A stretch of DNA of 64,000 bases from the NCBI RefSeq assembly GCF_026672275.1, contig NZ_JANQCD010000009.1:84548-148547 (forward strand). Direction: 5' to 3'. The notes below the pieces were generated by a model. That model was not told the DNA's origin, did not search any database, and worked only from the letters and a program-made list of their open reading frames with translations. Below, one piece after another: positions 55,321 to 63,595 of the stretch. The DNA comes from Marinifilum sp. D737. GTDB taxonomy: Bacteria > Bacteroidota > Bacteroidia > Bacteroidales > Marinifilaceae. Every line of letters starts with the position of its first letter. The first letter of the stretch is position 1. Position numbers and translations under genes: made by a program.

Positions 55321-56859
55321 ATGTTTAAAGGACATCCTAAAGGACTAATTCCGGCGTCATTGGCTAATATGGGCGAACGCTTCGGTTTTTACACCATGAT
55401 GGCTATTCTTGTACTTTTCTTACAAGCAAAATTTGGTTTGAATGGTACAAGTGCTGGCTATATTTATTCGGGCTTTTATTTTTCAATTTATATCCTTGCT
55501 TTAGCAGGTGGTATTATTGCCGATAAATTAAGAAACTATAAAGGAACTATTTTAACTGGTCTAATCCTTATGGGAGGAGGTTATTTAATTCTAGCTATTC
55601 CTACTCCAACTCCTGTTTCGAGTGTGCCAGTTTATTTGACAATTTCAATTGTAGGTTTATTTATTATTGCCTTTGGTAATGGTTTATTTAAAGGTAACCT
55701 ACAGGCATTGGTTGGTCAAATGTATGATAATCCTCAGTACAGAGAAAAACGCGATTCTGGTTTCTCTCTTTTCTATATGTTTATCAATGTTGGTGGTATT
55801 TTTGCTCCTCTTGTAGCTCCTGGTATCAGAAAATGGTGGCTTGAAAAGCATGGATTCTTTTATGATGCTACCCTTCCTGAGCAGTGTCATACTTACCTGG
55901 CTGGTACAATGACTAACGAGAACATTGCTAAATTTCAATCAAGTGCTGAAGCTGCTTCTACAAGTGGAACTATTGAAAATCTTCAAGCATTTTCAAATAG
56001 TTATTTGAATGTATTTAACGAAGGTTTCCATTATGCATTTGGTATTGCAATTGTAGCAATGTTGATTTCTACAGCTATTTTTATTGCTAGAAAGAAAACT
56101 TTCCCAAATCCTGCTGGTAGCAAAGAAGATGTTAAAGAAAATGGAAAAGCAGAAACTCCTGTTGTTGACATGGATCCTAAGGAAATCAAACAACGTATTT
56201 ACGCTTTATTAGCTGTATTTGCTGTTGTAATCTTCTTCTGGTTCTCATTCCACCAAAATGGATTAACACTTACAATGTTTGGTAAAGATTATACTAGATT
56301 GAGTTTGTTCGGATGGGATTTCGCTGTTGAGATCTTCCAATCTGCTAACCCATTCTTCGTAGTATTTTTAACTCCAATTGTTGTTGCAATTTTTGGATGG
56401 TTAAATGCTCGTGGTAAAGAACCTTCTACTCCAAAGAAAATTGCGATTGGTATGTTTATCGCAGCTCTTGGTTTTGTTGTAATGACACTAGGATCTTTCG
56501 GTTTACCATTGTTTAATGAAATTTCTTCTTCATTAGGTGGTACTCCACTAGCTGAAGCTGACAAAGTAGGTCCAATGATGCTAATCCTTACTTATTTTAT
56601 CTTAACGGTAGCTGAGTTATTCATTAGCCCAATGGGGATTTCATTCGTATCTAAAGTTGCTCCTCCTCACTTACAAGGTATTATGCAAGGTGGTTGGTTA
56701 GGTGCTACTGCTTTTGGTAACGGATTGTTATTTATTGGTGCAATTTTATATGAACACATTCCAATTTGGATGACATGGGCAGTGTTTGTAACCGCATGTG
56801 TAATCTCAATGTTTACGATTATCTTCATGCTTAAATGGCTAGAAAGAGTTGCTAAGTAA
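55321..56859 (+). CDS. POT/PTR2-family peptide transporter
   Basis: 512 residues and about 14 helices. The proton-dependent oligopeptide family signature appears at the N-terminus as NMGERFGFY. The usual ExxER has Asn16 in place of the first Glu, with Glu19-Arg20 kept. The GNGLFKGNLQALVGQMY block matches the second POT signature (G-x-x-x-x-K-x-N). The Lys/Glu-rich loop after helix 6 (about 255-280) is cytoplasmic. It imports di- and tripeptides with protons, though the coupling residue change may alter this. Monocistronic: own promoter box and a bidirectional terminator. Confidence 0.92.
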   Translation: MFKGHPKGLIPASLANMGERFGFYTMMAILVLFLQAKFGLNGTSAGYIYSGFYFSIYILALAGGIIADKLRNYKGTILTGLILMGGGYLILAIPTPTPVSSVPVYLTISIVGLFIIAFGNGLFKGNLQALVGQMYDNPQYREKRDSGFSLFYMFINVGGIFAPLVAPGIRKWWLEKHGFFYDATLPEQCHTYLAGTMTNENIAKFQSSAEAASTSGTIENLQAFSNSYLNVFNEGFHYAFGIAIVAMLISTAIFIARKKTFPNPAGSKEDVKENGKAETPVVDMDPKEIKQRIYALLAVFAVVIFFWFSFHQNGLTLTMFGKDYTRLSLFGWDFAVEIFQSANPFFVVFLTPIVVAIFGWLNARGKEPSTPKKIAIGMFIAALGFVVMTLGSFGLPLFNEISSSLGGTPLAEADKVGPMMLILTYFILTVAELFISPMGISFVSKVAPPHLQGIMQGGWLGATAFGNGLLFIGAILYEHIPIWMTWAVFVTACVISMFTIIFMLKWLERVAK

Positions 56860-56871
56860 GCAATCTTAAAT

Positions 56872-56913
56872 AAAAAGAGGGTGTCCAATAATATCTTTGG
56901 CACCCTCTTTTTA
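56872..56913 (+). terminator. Bidirectional rho-independent terminator
   Basis: Long stem AAAGAGGGTG-CCAA/TTGG-CACCCTCTTT with A/T runs on both sides, lying between the convergent POT gene and the radical SAM operon. It can end both transcripts. Confidence 0.92.
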
Positions 56914-56974
56914 TTTATTTTCAATATCTGTTTCTCGTAGAAAATAAAATGTCTCGAAAAAATGAACTAACATG

Positions 56975-58594
56975 CTAATTACTTAATTCTATAACTTTTC
57001 CATAATCCTGAATTTTTGGATTCTTATTTAGAATATGGTCAATTAATTGCGAGTATTCATTTACTAAAATAAAATACTTGGATATGAAAAGTTCTGTTTT
57101 AAGTTTCATAAACTCACAATCTAATAATTTAGGCTCATTCAACTCTCCTTTATTTATTAAATATGCTGGACAAAAATCACAATAATAGAATGCCCAACAA
57201 TTCTTACAGTCATCTCTATTCATTATTTCGACAAACTTCTCAACAATCGATTTTACATTCTTCTTTAACACCCCCTTAAATATATTGCCTATACAAAAAG
57301 TTCCATCAGTTTTTTCACAAATATGAATATCTCCCTTTACATCAACATAAGCACTATAATACCCAACAGGACACAAATTTATTTTATTGAATTTTAAAGA
57401 GTCATTACTTCCTGCATTTTTATTTACATCTTTAAATACAACACAAAGGTTTACTGCTTCTCTGTAATCTACATCGTTTTGATATGTTTTTTCAAAAGAA
57501 ATATCTGAATTTTCGTTTATACTTTCGGTAAGAATACTCATTCTACTCCTAAATTGATTCAAATGTAATTCAAAGTCTTTCTTCAGATTATCGACCTCTT
57601 TTTCAACATTAGGAAAACATTGCCCGCGCTTTGTAAGACTTATAAAATCAAAAGATGGAGAGATATTATCTTCTGATAAATTTCTAAAGAATTTTGCCGT
57701 TTCCTCAATATTATTAAACTCATGGTTCACACTTAGAAAAAACAATTTATCTTTATAATAATTAGTATTATAGGTTTTAATTTTATTTAGGTTTTCTAGA
57801 ACTTTTTCAAAACTACCCTGCCCATTTTTAAACACCCTCATTTTATCATGAATATCTTTTGGACCATCCAAACTAATATGTAGAGTAATATTATTATCGA
57901 CAACAAACTCCATCATCACATTAGTTAAAACTGTTAAATTGGAATTAATTGTAATATTAAAATCATCTCTTTTCAAGCCATATTCTGCAAAATCAAATAG
58001 TTTAATATAATTTATCAATTCTTTAAGTGTATCAAATTCTAACAATGGTTCTCCTCCATAAAAGGTAATCATTGGCTCTATATCACGAATGGTTTTAATA
58101 AAATTAGATCGCTCCGATCTACTGTAAAGATATTTTAATCGATTAAAATAATAATCAATAGCCTTCTTTCCTATTTCAATATCCATTCTTTGATATGAAT
58201 GCTTCCGCCCCTTATCTGACAGATCATTTTCTGCGGTAGTATAATCACAATATTTACATCTCAAATTGCAATTTTGAGTTACCTCTAGACAAAATTTCTT
58301 TGGAAATATAGTTTCAATAATTTTATTATAATTTTTATCAAATTTCAGAATTGAATCATTACATCTCTCTAGCAAACCTCCTTGAATTAAATATCCTTTT
58401 ATTTGCATATCCCTAAATATTTTAAAATCGATTGAATTAGAATATGGTTCTAATTCATCATTTAAGAATTTAATCAGTTTATCAGATTCCTGTTTATCCA
58501 ATTTCAATATTAAATTCTTTCTAGAATCATATAAAAGATTAAATTCAGATAACTCAATAATTTTAACCAATGGATATTTATTTAGTGGTATCAT
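56975..58594 (-). CDS. Radical SAM/SPASM peptide maturase B
   Basis: 539 residues. A 95-residue N-terminal domain (beta strands ending in GGLLERC) resembles the precursor-recognition region of peptide maturases. The radical SAM core opens with CNLRCKYC (Cys109, Cys113, Cys116), followed by ITFYGGEPLLEF and SLDGPKDIHDKMR. The SPASM region (about 415-510) provides auxiliary-cluster cysteines: NLCPVG, DIHICEKTDG, DDCKNC, YYCDFC and LDCEF. Such enzymes make thioether or C-C cross-links or epimerise residues in ribosomal peptides. It begins 15 bp after the related maturase A and ends at the shared terminator. Very AT-rich. The reaction cannot be read from sequence. Confidence 0.9.
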   Translation of the reverse strand: MIPLNKYPLVKIIELSEFNLLYDSRKNLILKLDKQESDKLIKFLNDELEPYSNSIDFKIFRDMQIKGYLIQGGLLERCNDSILKFDKNYNKIIETIFPKKFCLEVTQNCNLRCKYCDYTTAENDLSDKGRKHSYQRMDIEIGKKAIDYYFNRLKYLYSRSERSNFIKTIRDIEPMITFYGGEPLLEFDTLKELINYIKLFDFAEYGLKRDDFNITINSNLTVLTNVMMEFVVDNNITLHISLDGPKDIHDKMRVFKNGQGSFEKVLENLNKIKTYNTNYYKDKLFFLSVNHEFNNIEETAKFFRNLSEDNISPSFDFISLTKRGQCFPNVEKEVDNLKKDFELHLNQFRSRMSILTESINENSDISFEKTYQNDVDYREAVNLCVVFKDVNKNAGSNDSLKFNKINLCPVGYYSAYVDVKGDIHICEKTDGTFCIGNIFKGVLKKNVKSIVEKFVEIMNRDDCKNCWAFYYCDFCPAYLINKGELNEPKLLDCEFMKLKTELFISKYFILVNEYSQLIDHILNKNPKIQDYGKVIELSN

Positions 58595-58609
58595 ATTCTT
58601 TTTTTCAAT

Positions 58610-60163
58610 TTAAGTCACTTTTAAATTTTCAATCTCATTTAATATTTCAGGAAACTTTCTAATCAATATCACATATTTCAAAACCCTTTCTTTTCTAAGT
58701 TGCTTCAAATACTCACAATCAATTTCTTTAGGCATAGTTAAACTTCCTCTATGAATAATGGATGCAATGCATATCTTACAATAAAAATAATTAATACAAT
58801 GTTTACATCTTTTTGAATTCATTAACTTTAAATATTCCGTTTTAATTGACAAAACTTTCTCCCATGTAACTCCTTCTTTTACATTTCCTAACGTAATTGA
58901 TCCATCTGTTTTTTCACATATGTGAAAATAGCCCTCAACATCTACATACAAATTGTCACAACCGACCTTACATAACTCTACCGAATCATATAAATTTGAA
59001 TTATTACTCATGAATTTTGCATTATTAACGTCCTTAAACTCATTAATAATTGATAATAAATCACGGAGTAGATAATTTCTTTTTCTAGCTAAATCTTTTA
59101 AAAAGAAAGAATTTACTTTTAAAAAATTCAACCATTCATTCATCTTGTTTTCAAATGTCTCTAATTCTTCTTCCACTCCACCAAGCTTTTGATAAACATC
59201 TGCTACAGATTCTCCTCTTTTTGATAATGACAGATAGTTTACATATGGTAAATTACCATTAAGACTTAACGTTTCAAAATACTGCTGTTTAGCATCTTTA
59301 TCATCCCAATGACTATTTACAGACATAAAAAAAACATTATTCAAATAGTATTTACTATTCGCTTTAATTATTTTACAGATATTTCCCTCCACATCTTTAA
59401 AAGAACCTCTTCCGTTCTGATAGATACGATTATTATTATGAATATTTTCAGGACCATCAATGCTAACATAGAGAAATATATTATTCTCTATTAAATATTT
59501 TAGCATGCTTTCATTCAGAATTGTTAGGTTAGTACTTATTCCCAATTTAATTTCACTTGGAGATATACCTAGTTTGCACCAACTCTTACCTCTCAAATAA
59601 TTTATCAGTGTTTTTATTGTTTCAAAGCTCAATAATGGCTCTCCACCATAAAAGAGAAATATTGGTTCAGCCTCTTTAATACTCCTGACAAATTCCTTTG
59701 CTCCAATCGACCCATAAATTCTTTTGGCATTTTCAAAATAAAAATCAATAGCTAATTTCCCTATTTGTATTGACATTTTTTTAGAGGTATGTTTTCTAAA
59801 ATCTCTTGCAATTGTATAATGACAATACTTACACCTTAGATTACATTCTTGTGTGATTTCTAAACTAAACTTTTTAAAAAATGATAATTTCCTCTCTTTA
59901 TCAATATTTCTTTCTACATGTTCTTTATTCGTTATGCACCTTTCCTTTAATCCTTCAGGAATTAAGATTCCATTTTCATGTAAAATATGTAGTAAATTAT
60001 TTCTCTGGAAATTTAATCTTGATTTATTATTAAAAAAATAATCTATTAATAACTGTTTATCTTCAGACTGGAGTTCGAGTATAGTATTACTCTTAGCATC
60101 AAATAACACAGAAATATCTTTATACTGCCATATAACACAAAGTGGAAATGAAATTGTACGCAT
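58610..60163 (-). CDS. Radical SAM/SPASM peptide maturase A
   Basis: 517 residues, paralogous to maturase B along its whole length. N-terminal domain 1-95 (ends GLKERC), radical SAM motif CNLRCKYC (Cys107, Cys111, Cys114), IFLFYGGEPLLSF, VSIDGPENIHN, and SPASM cysteines in VELCKVGC, YFHICEKTDG, SKRCKHC, FYCKIC and IDCEY. It follows the precursor gene after 85 bp that hold a hairpin. Two diverged copies in one operon suggest two modifications of the same peptide or a heteromeric complex. Similar to the maturases of the GG-Bacteroidales type described in Bacteroidota. Cytoplasmic. Confidence 0.9.
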   Translation of the reverse strand: MRTISFPLCVIWQYKDISVLFDAKSNTILELQSEDKQLLIDYFFNNKSRLNFQRNNLLHILHENGILIPEGLKERCITNKEHVERNIDKERKLSFFKKFSLEITQECNLRCKYCHYTIARDFRKHTSKKMSIQIGKLAIDFYFENAKRIYGSIGAKEFVRSIKEAEPIFLFYGGEPLLSFETIKTLINYLRGKSWCKLGISPSEIKLGISTNLTILNESMLKYLIENNIFLYVSIDGPENIHNNNRIYQNGRGSFKDVEGNICKIIKANSKYYLNNVFFMSVNSHWDDKDAKQQYFETLSLNGNLPYVNYLSLSKRGESVADVYQKLGGVEEELETFENKMNEWLNFLKVNSFFLKDLARKRNYLLRDLLSIINEFKDVNNAKFMSNNSNLYDSVELCKVGCDNLYVDVEGYFHICEKTDGSITLGNVKEGVTWEKVLSIKTEYLKLMNSKRCKHCINYFYCKICIASIIHRGSLTMPKEIDCEYLKQLRKERVLKYVILIRKFPEILNEIENLKVT

Positions 60164-60190
60164 TTTTTGTTACGAATAATAAATAAAAGA

Positions 60191-60221
60191 GTAAGTAGCC
60201 TCAATGCATTGAAGCTACTTT
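60191..60221 (-). promoter_or_regulatory. Intercistronic hairpin between precursor and maturase A
   Basis: Twelve-bp stem AAGTAGCTTCAA/TTGAGGCTACTT on the minus strand with one G-T pair and a TGCA loop. It is followed by CTCTTTTATTT, a broken T tract. A leaky terminator or 3'-end stabiliser here would make much more precursor than enzyme transcript. Confidence 0.75.
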
Positions 60222-60248
60222 ATCTATAATCTAAACAGAGATTCTTTA

Positions 60249-60437
60249 TTATGAGTTCAAAGCCATACCTGCCTGGAAACCTGCGATTGTTCCTTCAAAA
60301 CAACTACAATTAAAACAATGTGGAGGTTCAAGTCCGCCCTTTAACTTATCTAATTGTTTCTTTGAAACATCCTTATTTTTATTTAAAGATTCTGTAAAAT
60401 CTCTTAAACTTTCTATATTTAATTTTGATTTTTTCAT
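60249..60437 (-). CDS. RiPP precursor peptide, GG leader, CxxCxC core
   Basis: 62 residues. Residues 1-33 form a charged amphipathic leader (NIESLRDFTESLNKN, then SKKQLDKLKGG) ending in a Gly-Gly at 34-35. The 27-residue core (36-62) starts LEPPH and has Cys41, Cys44 and Cys46 as CFNCSCF, followed by a small-residue tail GTIAGFQAGMALNS. The arrangement matches GG-leader precursors modified by radical SAM enzymes in Bacteroidota. It is directly followed by two radical SAM/SPASM genes. Cleavage after GG is expected, but no C39 peptidase or ABC exporter lies in the window. Mature product and activity are unknown. Confidence 0.85.
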   Translation of the reverse strand: MKKSKLNIESLRDFTESLNKNKDVSKKQLDKLKGGLEPPHCFNCSCFEGTIAGFQAGMALNS

Positions 60438-60471
60438 TTTTTCAAGTTTTTAGTTTTTTTTATTAGAAACA

Positions 60472-60537
60472 TCAATTCTTATCTTGAAATGGCATCAAGT
60501 AAGAACCATTGAACTTACAGTATTTCTTAGTTCTCAT
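60472..60537 (-). CDS. 21-aa upstream small ORF with strong Shine-Dalgarno
   Basis: An ATG at 60537 opens a 21-codon frame ending in TGA at 60472, 34 bp before the precursor start. A near-perfect AAGGAGG site precedes it with 5-nt spacing, unusual in a genome where such sites are rare. The product begins MRTKKYCKF and has one Cys. It could be a second modified peptide, or a leader peptide that controls the operon by its translation. Too short to judge by composition; translation is inferred from the ribosome-binding site alone. Confidence 0.45.
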   Translation of the reverse strand: MRTKKYCKFNGSYLMPFQDKN

Positions 60538-61156
60538 AAACACCTCCTTCCTTTAATTAATATAAAATCGTAATAAAATAACTTTTTATGTCTTAAGTCA
60601 AATTAAGAAATTAAAAATAACCTACAAAACCAACAAGCTTTTTTATATGTAGTCTAAATTACCTATGTTTACCTAGTGATTTATTCGAATTATTTCTTTC
60701 ATACAACTATTTCATCGTTTTATAGTGAATTTTTAGACATTCAAACAATCACTAAAAAACTAACAACAATTTAAAACATCATACCATAATAAATTAAAAA
60801 TCAACTAAACTTTATATTTCCACATTCCAAAAATCTTAATCTACATTAAAGGATTGAACAATAATAAAACAATTATCAATTATTACTAACAGCTCAATTT
60901 GAGGCGGTTTTTTTATGCTTTAATCCGCTTACTCTACTCTCTATTGAGCAATCAATAAAATCAAACAGATTTCTTAAATGCTATTTCAGACCTAAAGGTA
61001 TTTTATATTATATTTGTTTTATCTAAAACTAATCTAAATTACCGATTAGTATTTGATTAATTCAAAATCATCACATACTCGATTTTAGATATCAATCCCG
61101 AAACTTCGGGACGGCACTATACTCAAATCATTATATTTTAAAATAGTATAGAACAT
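60538..61156. other. 619-bp intergenic region upstream of RiPP operon
   Basis: Very AT-rich, no gene seen. The RiPP operon promoter should lie in the first 200 bp; the nearest to a -7 match is TTAATTTG (minus strand, about 60599-60606). A plus-strand terminator-like structure occurs near 60892-60917. A TCCCGA/TCGGGA hairpin of a common Bacteroidota type lies at 61096-61111, and an ACCGATTAGTAT half-element near 61041. Confidence 0.45.
60892..60917 (+). terminator. Orphan terminator-like hairpin
   Basis: AACAGCTCAA/TTTGAGGCGGTT (one bulge and one mismatch) followed by seven T. No gene on the plus strand ends upstream, so it may end an unannotated small RNA or a decayed gene. Confidence 0.45.
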
Positions 61157-61474
61157 ATGTTTGAAAAACTTAAAAAGCGCTGGGAAATCAATTCAAACCT
61201 ACAACTGGTAATCATTCTAATTGTATTCTCGATTACTGGCAGTTTATCTGTCTTGGTTCGTAATCCGATATTTGAATACTTCTCAATTGATGCTGACACA
61301 AATATTTTACTGAGAATTCTTCTTAGTATTCTTATCATTACTCCTACATACCAGGTTCTACTTTTAATTGTGGGAACGCTTTTCGGGCAATTTCGTTTCT
61401 TTTGGAATTTTGAGAAGAAAATGTTGAGTCGATTTCAAAGGAAAAGCAACAAAACAGCAACAAAATCATACTAA
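61157..61474 (+). CDS. Small two-TM membrane protein (DUF6787-like)
   Basis: 105 residues: a cytoplasmic start with KLKKRWEINSN, two transmembrane helices (about 17-35 and 50-72), and the end FGQFRFFWNFEKKMLSRF. The layout fits DUF6787, a small Bacteroidota membrane family often next to heme genes; the assignment is from memory of the pattern, not a search. It precedes hemF by 10 bp, suggesting co-transcription. Function unknown. Confidence 0.6.
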   Translation: MFEKLKKRWEINSNLQLVIILIVFSITGSLSVLVRNPIFEYFSIDADTNILLRILLSILIITPTYQVLLLIVGTLFGQFRFFWNFEKKMLSRFQRKSNKTATKSY

Positions 61475-61484
61475 ACAAAACAGG

Positions 61485-62390
61485 ATGCAGAAAGAATACA
61501 TAGCCGAAGAATTTAAAAATTTGCAAGACAAAATCACCAAAGCATTGGAAAATTGCGATGGTGGAGCTCAATTCCATGAAGACATATGGGAACGTGAAGC
61601 TGGTGGAGGCGGAAGAAGTCGAGTAATTAAAAATGGGAATATTATTGAAAAAGGTGGCGTTCAGTTTTCGGCTGTTCATGGAGAGTTACCTGAGAAAATA
61701 AAGAACAAATTAAAGCTTGAGGCTGATGATTTTTTTGCGACAGGTGTTTCCTTAATCATGCATCCCGAAAACCCTCATGTGCCCATTATACATATGAATG
61801 TTCGCTATTTTGAGCTGAACGATGGCACATATTGGTTTGGTGGAGGAATCGACCTTACGCCTATTTATATAGATAAAACTCAGGCCAAAGCCTTTCACCT
61901 GGAATTGAAAAAGGTATGCGACAAGCACAATCCTGACTTTTACAATAAATTCAAGCCTTGGGCCGATGAATATTTCTATTTACCATTCAGAAACGAAACA
62001 CGTGGTGTTGGAGGCATTTTCTTCGATCATTTGAACGATTCCCTGGGAATGACAAAAGAAGAGCTATTTGCCTTTGTTATGGATGTTGGTGAGCTATTTG
62101 CTCCTACCTATTGCGAAATCATGCGAAGCAATGCATCTATATTATACAGCGATCAGGAAAAAGACTGGCAATTGCATCGCCGCGGAAGATATGTTGAGTT
62201 CAACCTGGTATTGGATAAGGGAACTAAATTTGGTTTGGATACCAATGGCCGAACCGAATCGATTTTGGTAAGTATGCCGCCAGAAGTAAAATGGACCTAT
62301 CAATACGAAGTGAAAGAAGGATCGAAAGAGGCACAAACCTTACAACTTTTAAAAAAAGACATCAATTGGCTTGAACCAATTTCAGTTTAA
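61485..62390 (+). CDS. hemF: Oxygen-dependent coproporphyrinogen III oxidase
   Basis: 301 residues, full length. It converts coproporphyrinogen III to protoporphyrinogen IX using oxygen. Family blocks: WEREAGGGGRSRVIKNG, SLIMHPENPHVPIIHMNVRYF, YWFGGGIDLTPIYI, RGVGGIFFDHLND and RRGRYVEFNLVLDKGTKFGL. Followed by a terminator and then hemH. Its presence argues that the cell makes heme when oxygen is available. Confidence 0.96.
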   Translation: MQKEYIAEEFKNLQDKITKALENCDGGAQFHEDIWEREAGGGGRSRVIKNGNIIEKGGVQFSAVHGELPEKIKNKLKLEADDFFATGVSLIMHPENPHVPIIHMNVRYFELNDGTYWFGGGIDLTPIYIDKTQAKAFHLELKKVCDKHNPDFYNKFKPWADEYFYLPFRNETRGVGGIFFDHLNDSLGMTKEELFAFVMDVGELFAPTYCEIMRSNASILYSDQEKDWQLHRRGRYVEFNLVLDKGTKFGLDTNGRTESILVSMPPEVKWTYQYEVKEGSKEAQTLQLLKKDINWLEPISV

Positions 62391-62427
62391 ATTGTTATCA
62401 GCTTAATCAAAAAAAAATATTAATTTC

Positions 62428-62459
62428 AAAAAGGAAATGTGTTTCGCATTTCCTTTTTT
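62428..62459 (+). terminator. Rho-independent terminator after hemF
   Basis: Stem aaaggaaatg/catttccttt with a TGTTTCG loop and a T tract; separates hemF from hemH. Confidence 0.92.
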
Positions 62460-62584
62460 AAACCTCTATTATATACAATATTTATGGTTTAATGCCGATA
62501 GATATTTAATCTTCAAAATAGAGTCTGCGAATATTTTGAATTCATTAAATACTAATCGGTATAATTGCCTATTAATAACTCGCT

Positions 62585-63595
62585 ATGTCAAAGAAAACTA
62601 CTGTCCTGCTTCTGAATTTGGGAACTCCGAAAAGCCCAAATGTTTCTGATGTTCGTACCTACTTGTTCGAATTTTTGAACGACAGAAGAGTAATAGATAT
62701 TCCATGGTTGCTAAGAAAAATATTGGTTAACCTGATTATTGTACCGTTTAGAGCCAAAGGATCATCGAAAATATACAAGCAATTGTGGACCAAAGATGGC
62801 TCTCCCCTGATGATTTATGGGGAAAAAGTAAAGGATCTACTACAAGAAGAATTGGACCAGAATTTTAAGGTAGAATTGGCCATGCGTTACCAGGAGCCTT
62901 CGATGAAAAAAGTTTTGGAGAAGATCCGGTTGGATATGCCTGACAAATTGGTTATTCTGCCAATGTATCCTCAATATGCTTCTTCAACTACAGGCTCTAC
63001 TTTCGAAAAGGCCATGGAGATTATCAAAAACTGGGAGGTGATACCCGAAATAAAATTGGTAAATCAGTTTTTCAACCATGAAGGATATCTTAATACAATA
63101 GTTGATAAGGCAAATCAACATGATCTGAATGATTTTGATCACTTCATTTTCTCCTATCATGGCTTGCCCTTAAGACAGGTAAATAAGGTTCACCCTCACA
63201 AAAACTGTAAAGATTGTGATTGTGACAAACAATTCAGACCAGATACCGATTATTTTTGCTACCGTGCTACCTGCTACGAAACCAGTAAACTGCTGGCTGA
63301 AAAATTAAATATCCCTAAAGAGAAATATACCGTTGCCTTTCAGTCGAGATTGGACAAAAACTGGCTGGAACCTTTTTCGGATAAGGTGGTAATTGAACAA
63401 GCTCAAAAAGGGTCGAAAAAACTAATGGTATTTAGTCCTGCTTTTGTTGCAGATTGCCTTGAAACCACCATCGAAATTGGATTGGAATACGGCGAACTGT
63501 TTGAAGAAAATGGTGGGGAGGAATTGGTGCTGGTTGAAAGCCTTAACGATCATCCAAAATGGATTGCTACTCTGAAAGATTTGGTCACTCAATAA
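62585..63595 (+). CDS. hemH: Ferrochelatase
   Basis: 336 residues. It inserts iron into protoporphyrin IX, the last step of heme synthesis. The opening LLLNLGTPKSP, the catalytic His in FSYHGLP, and the Glu-rich CLETTIEIG block are present. Between the His and the second domain lies a Cys-rich stretch (NCKDCDCD, then FCYRATCYE), giving five cysteines in about 25 residues, which could hold an iron-sulfur cluster as reported for some bacterial ferrochelatases. It lies about 190 bp after hemF beyond a terminator, so it has its own promoter. Confidence 0.95.
   Translation: MSKKTTVLLLNLGTPKSPNVSDVRTYLFEFLNDRRVIDIPWLLRKILVNLIIVPFRAKGSSKIYKQLWTKDGSPLMIYGEKVKDLLQEELDQNFKVELAMRYQEPSMKKVLEKIRLDMPDKLVILPMYPQYASSTTGSTFEKAMEIIKNWEVIPEIKLVNQFFNHEGYLNTIVDKANQHDLNDFDHFIFSYHGLPLRQVNKVHPHKNCKDCDCDKQFRPDTDYFCYRATCYETSKLLAEKLNIPKEKYTVAFQSRLDKNWLEPFSDKVVIEQAQKGSKKLMVFSPAFVADCLETTIEIGLEYGELFEENGGEELVLVESLNDHPKWIATLKDLVTQ

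Noticed and set aside
61096..61111. TCCCGAAACTTCGGGA hairpin as a terminator
   Set aside because: No T tract follows, and it is a common dispersed hairpin type in Bacteroidota.
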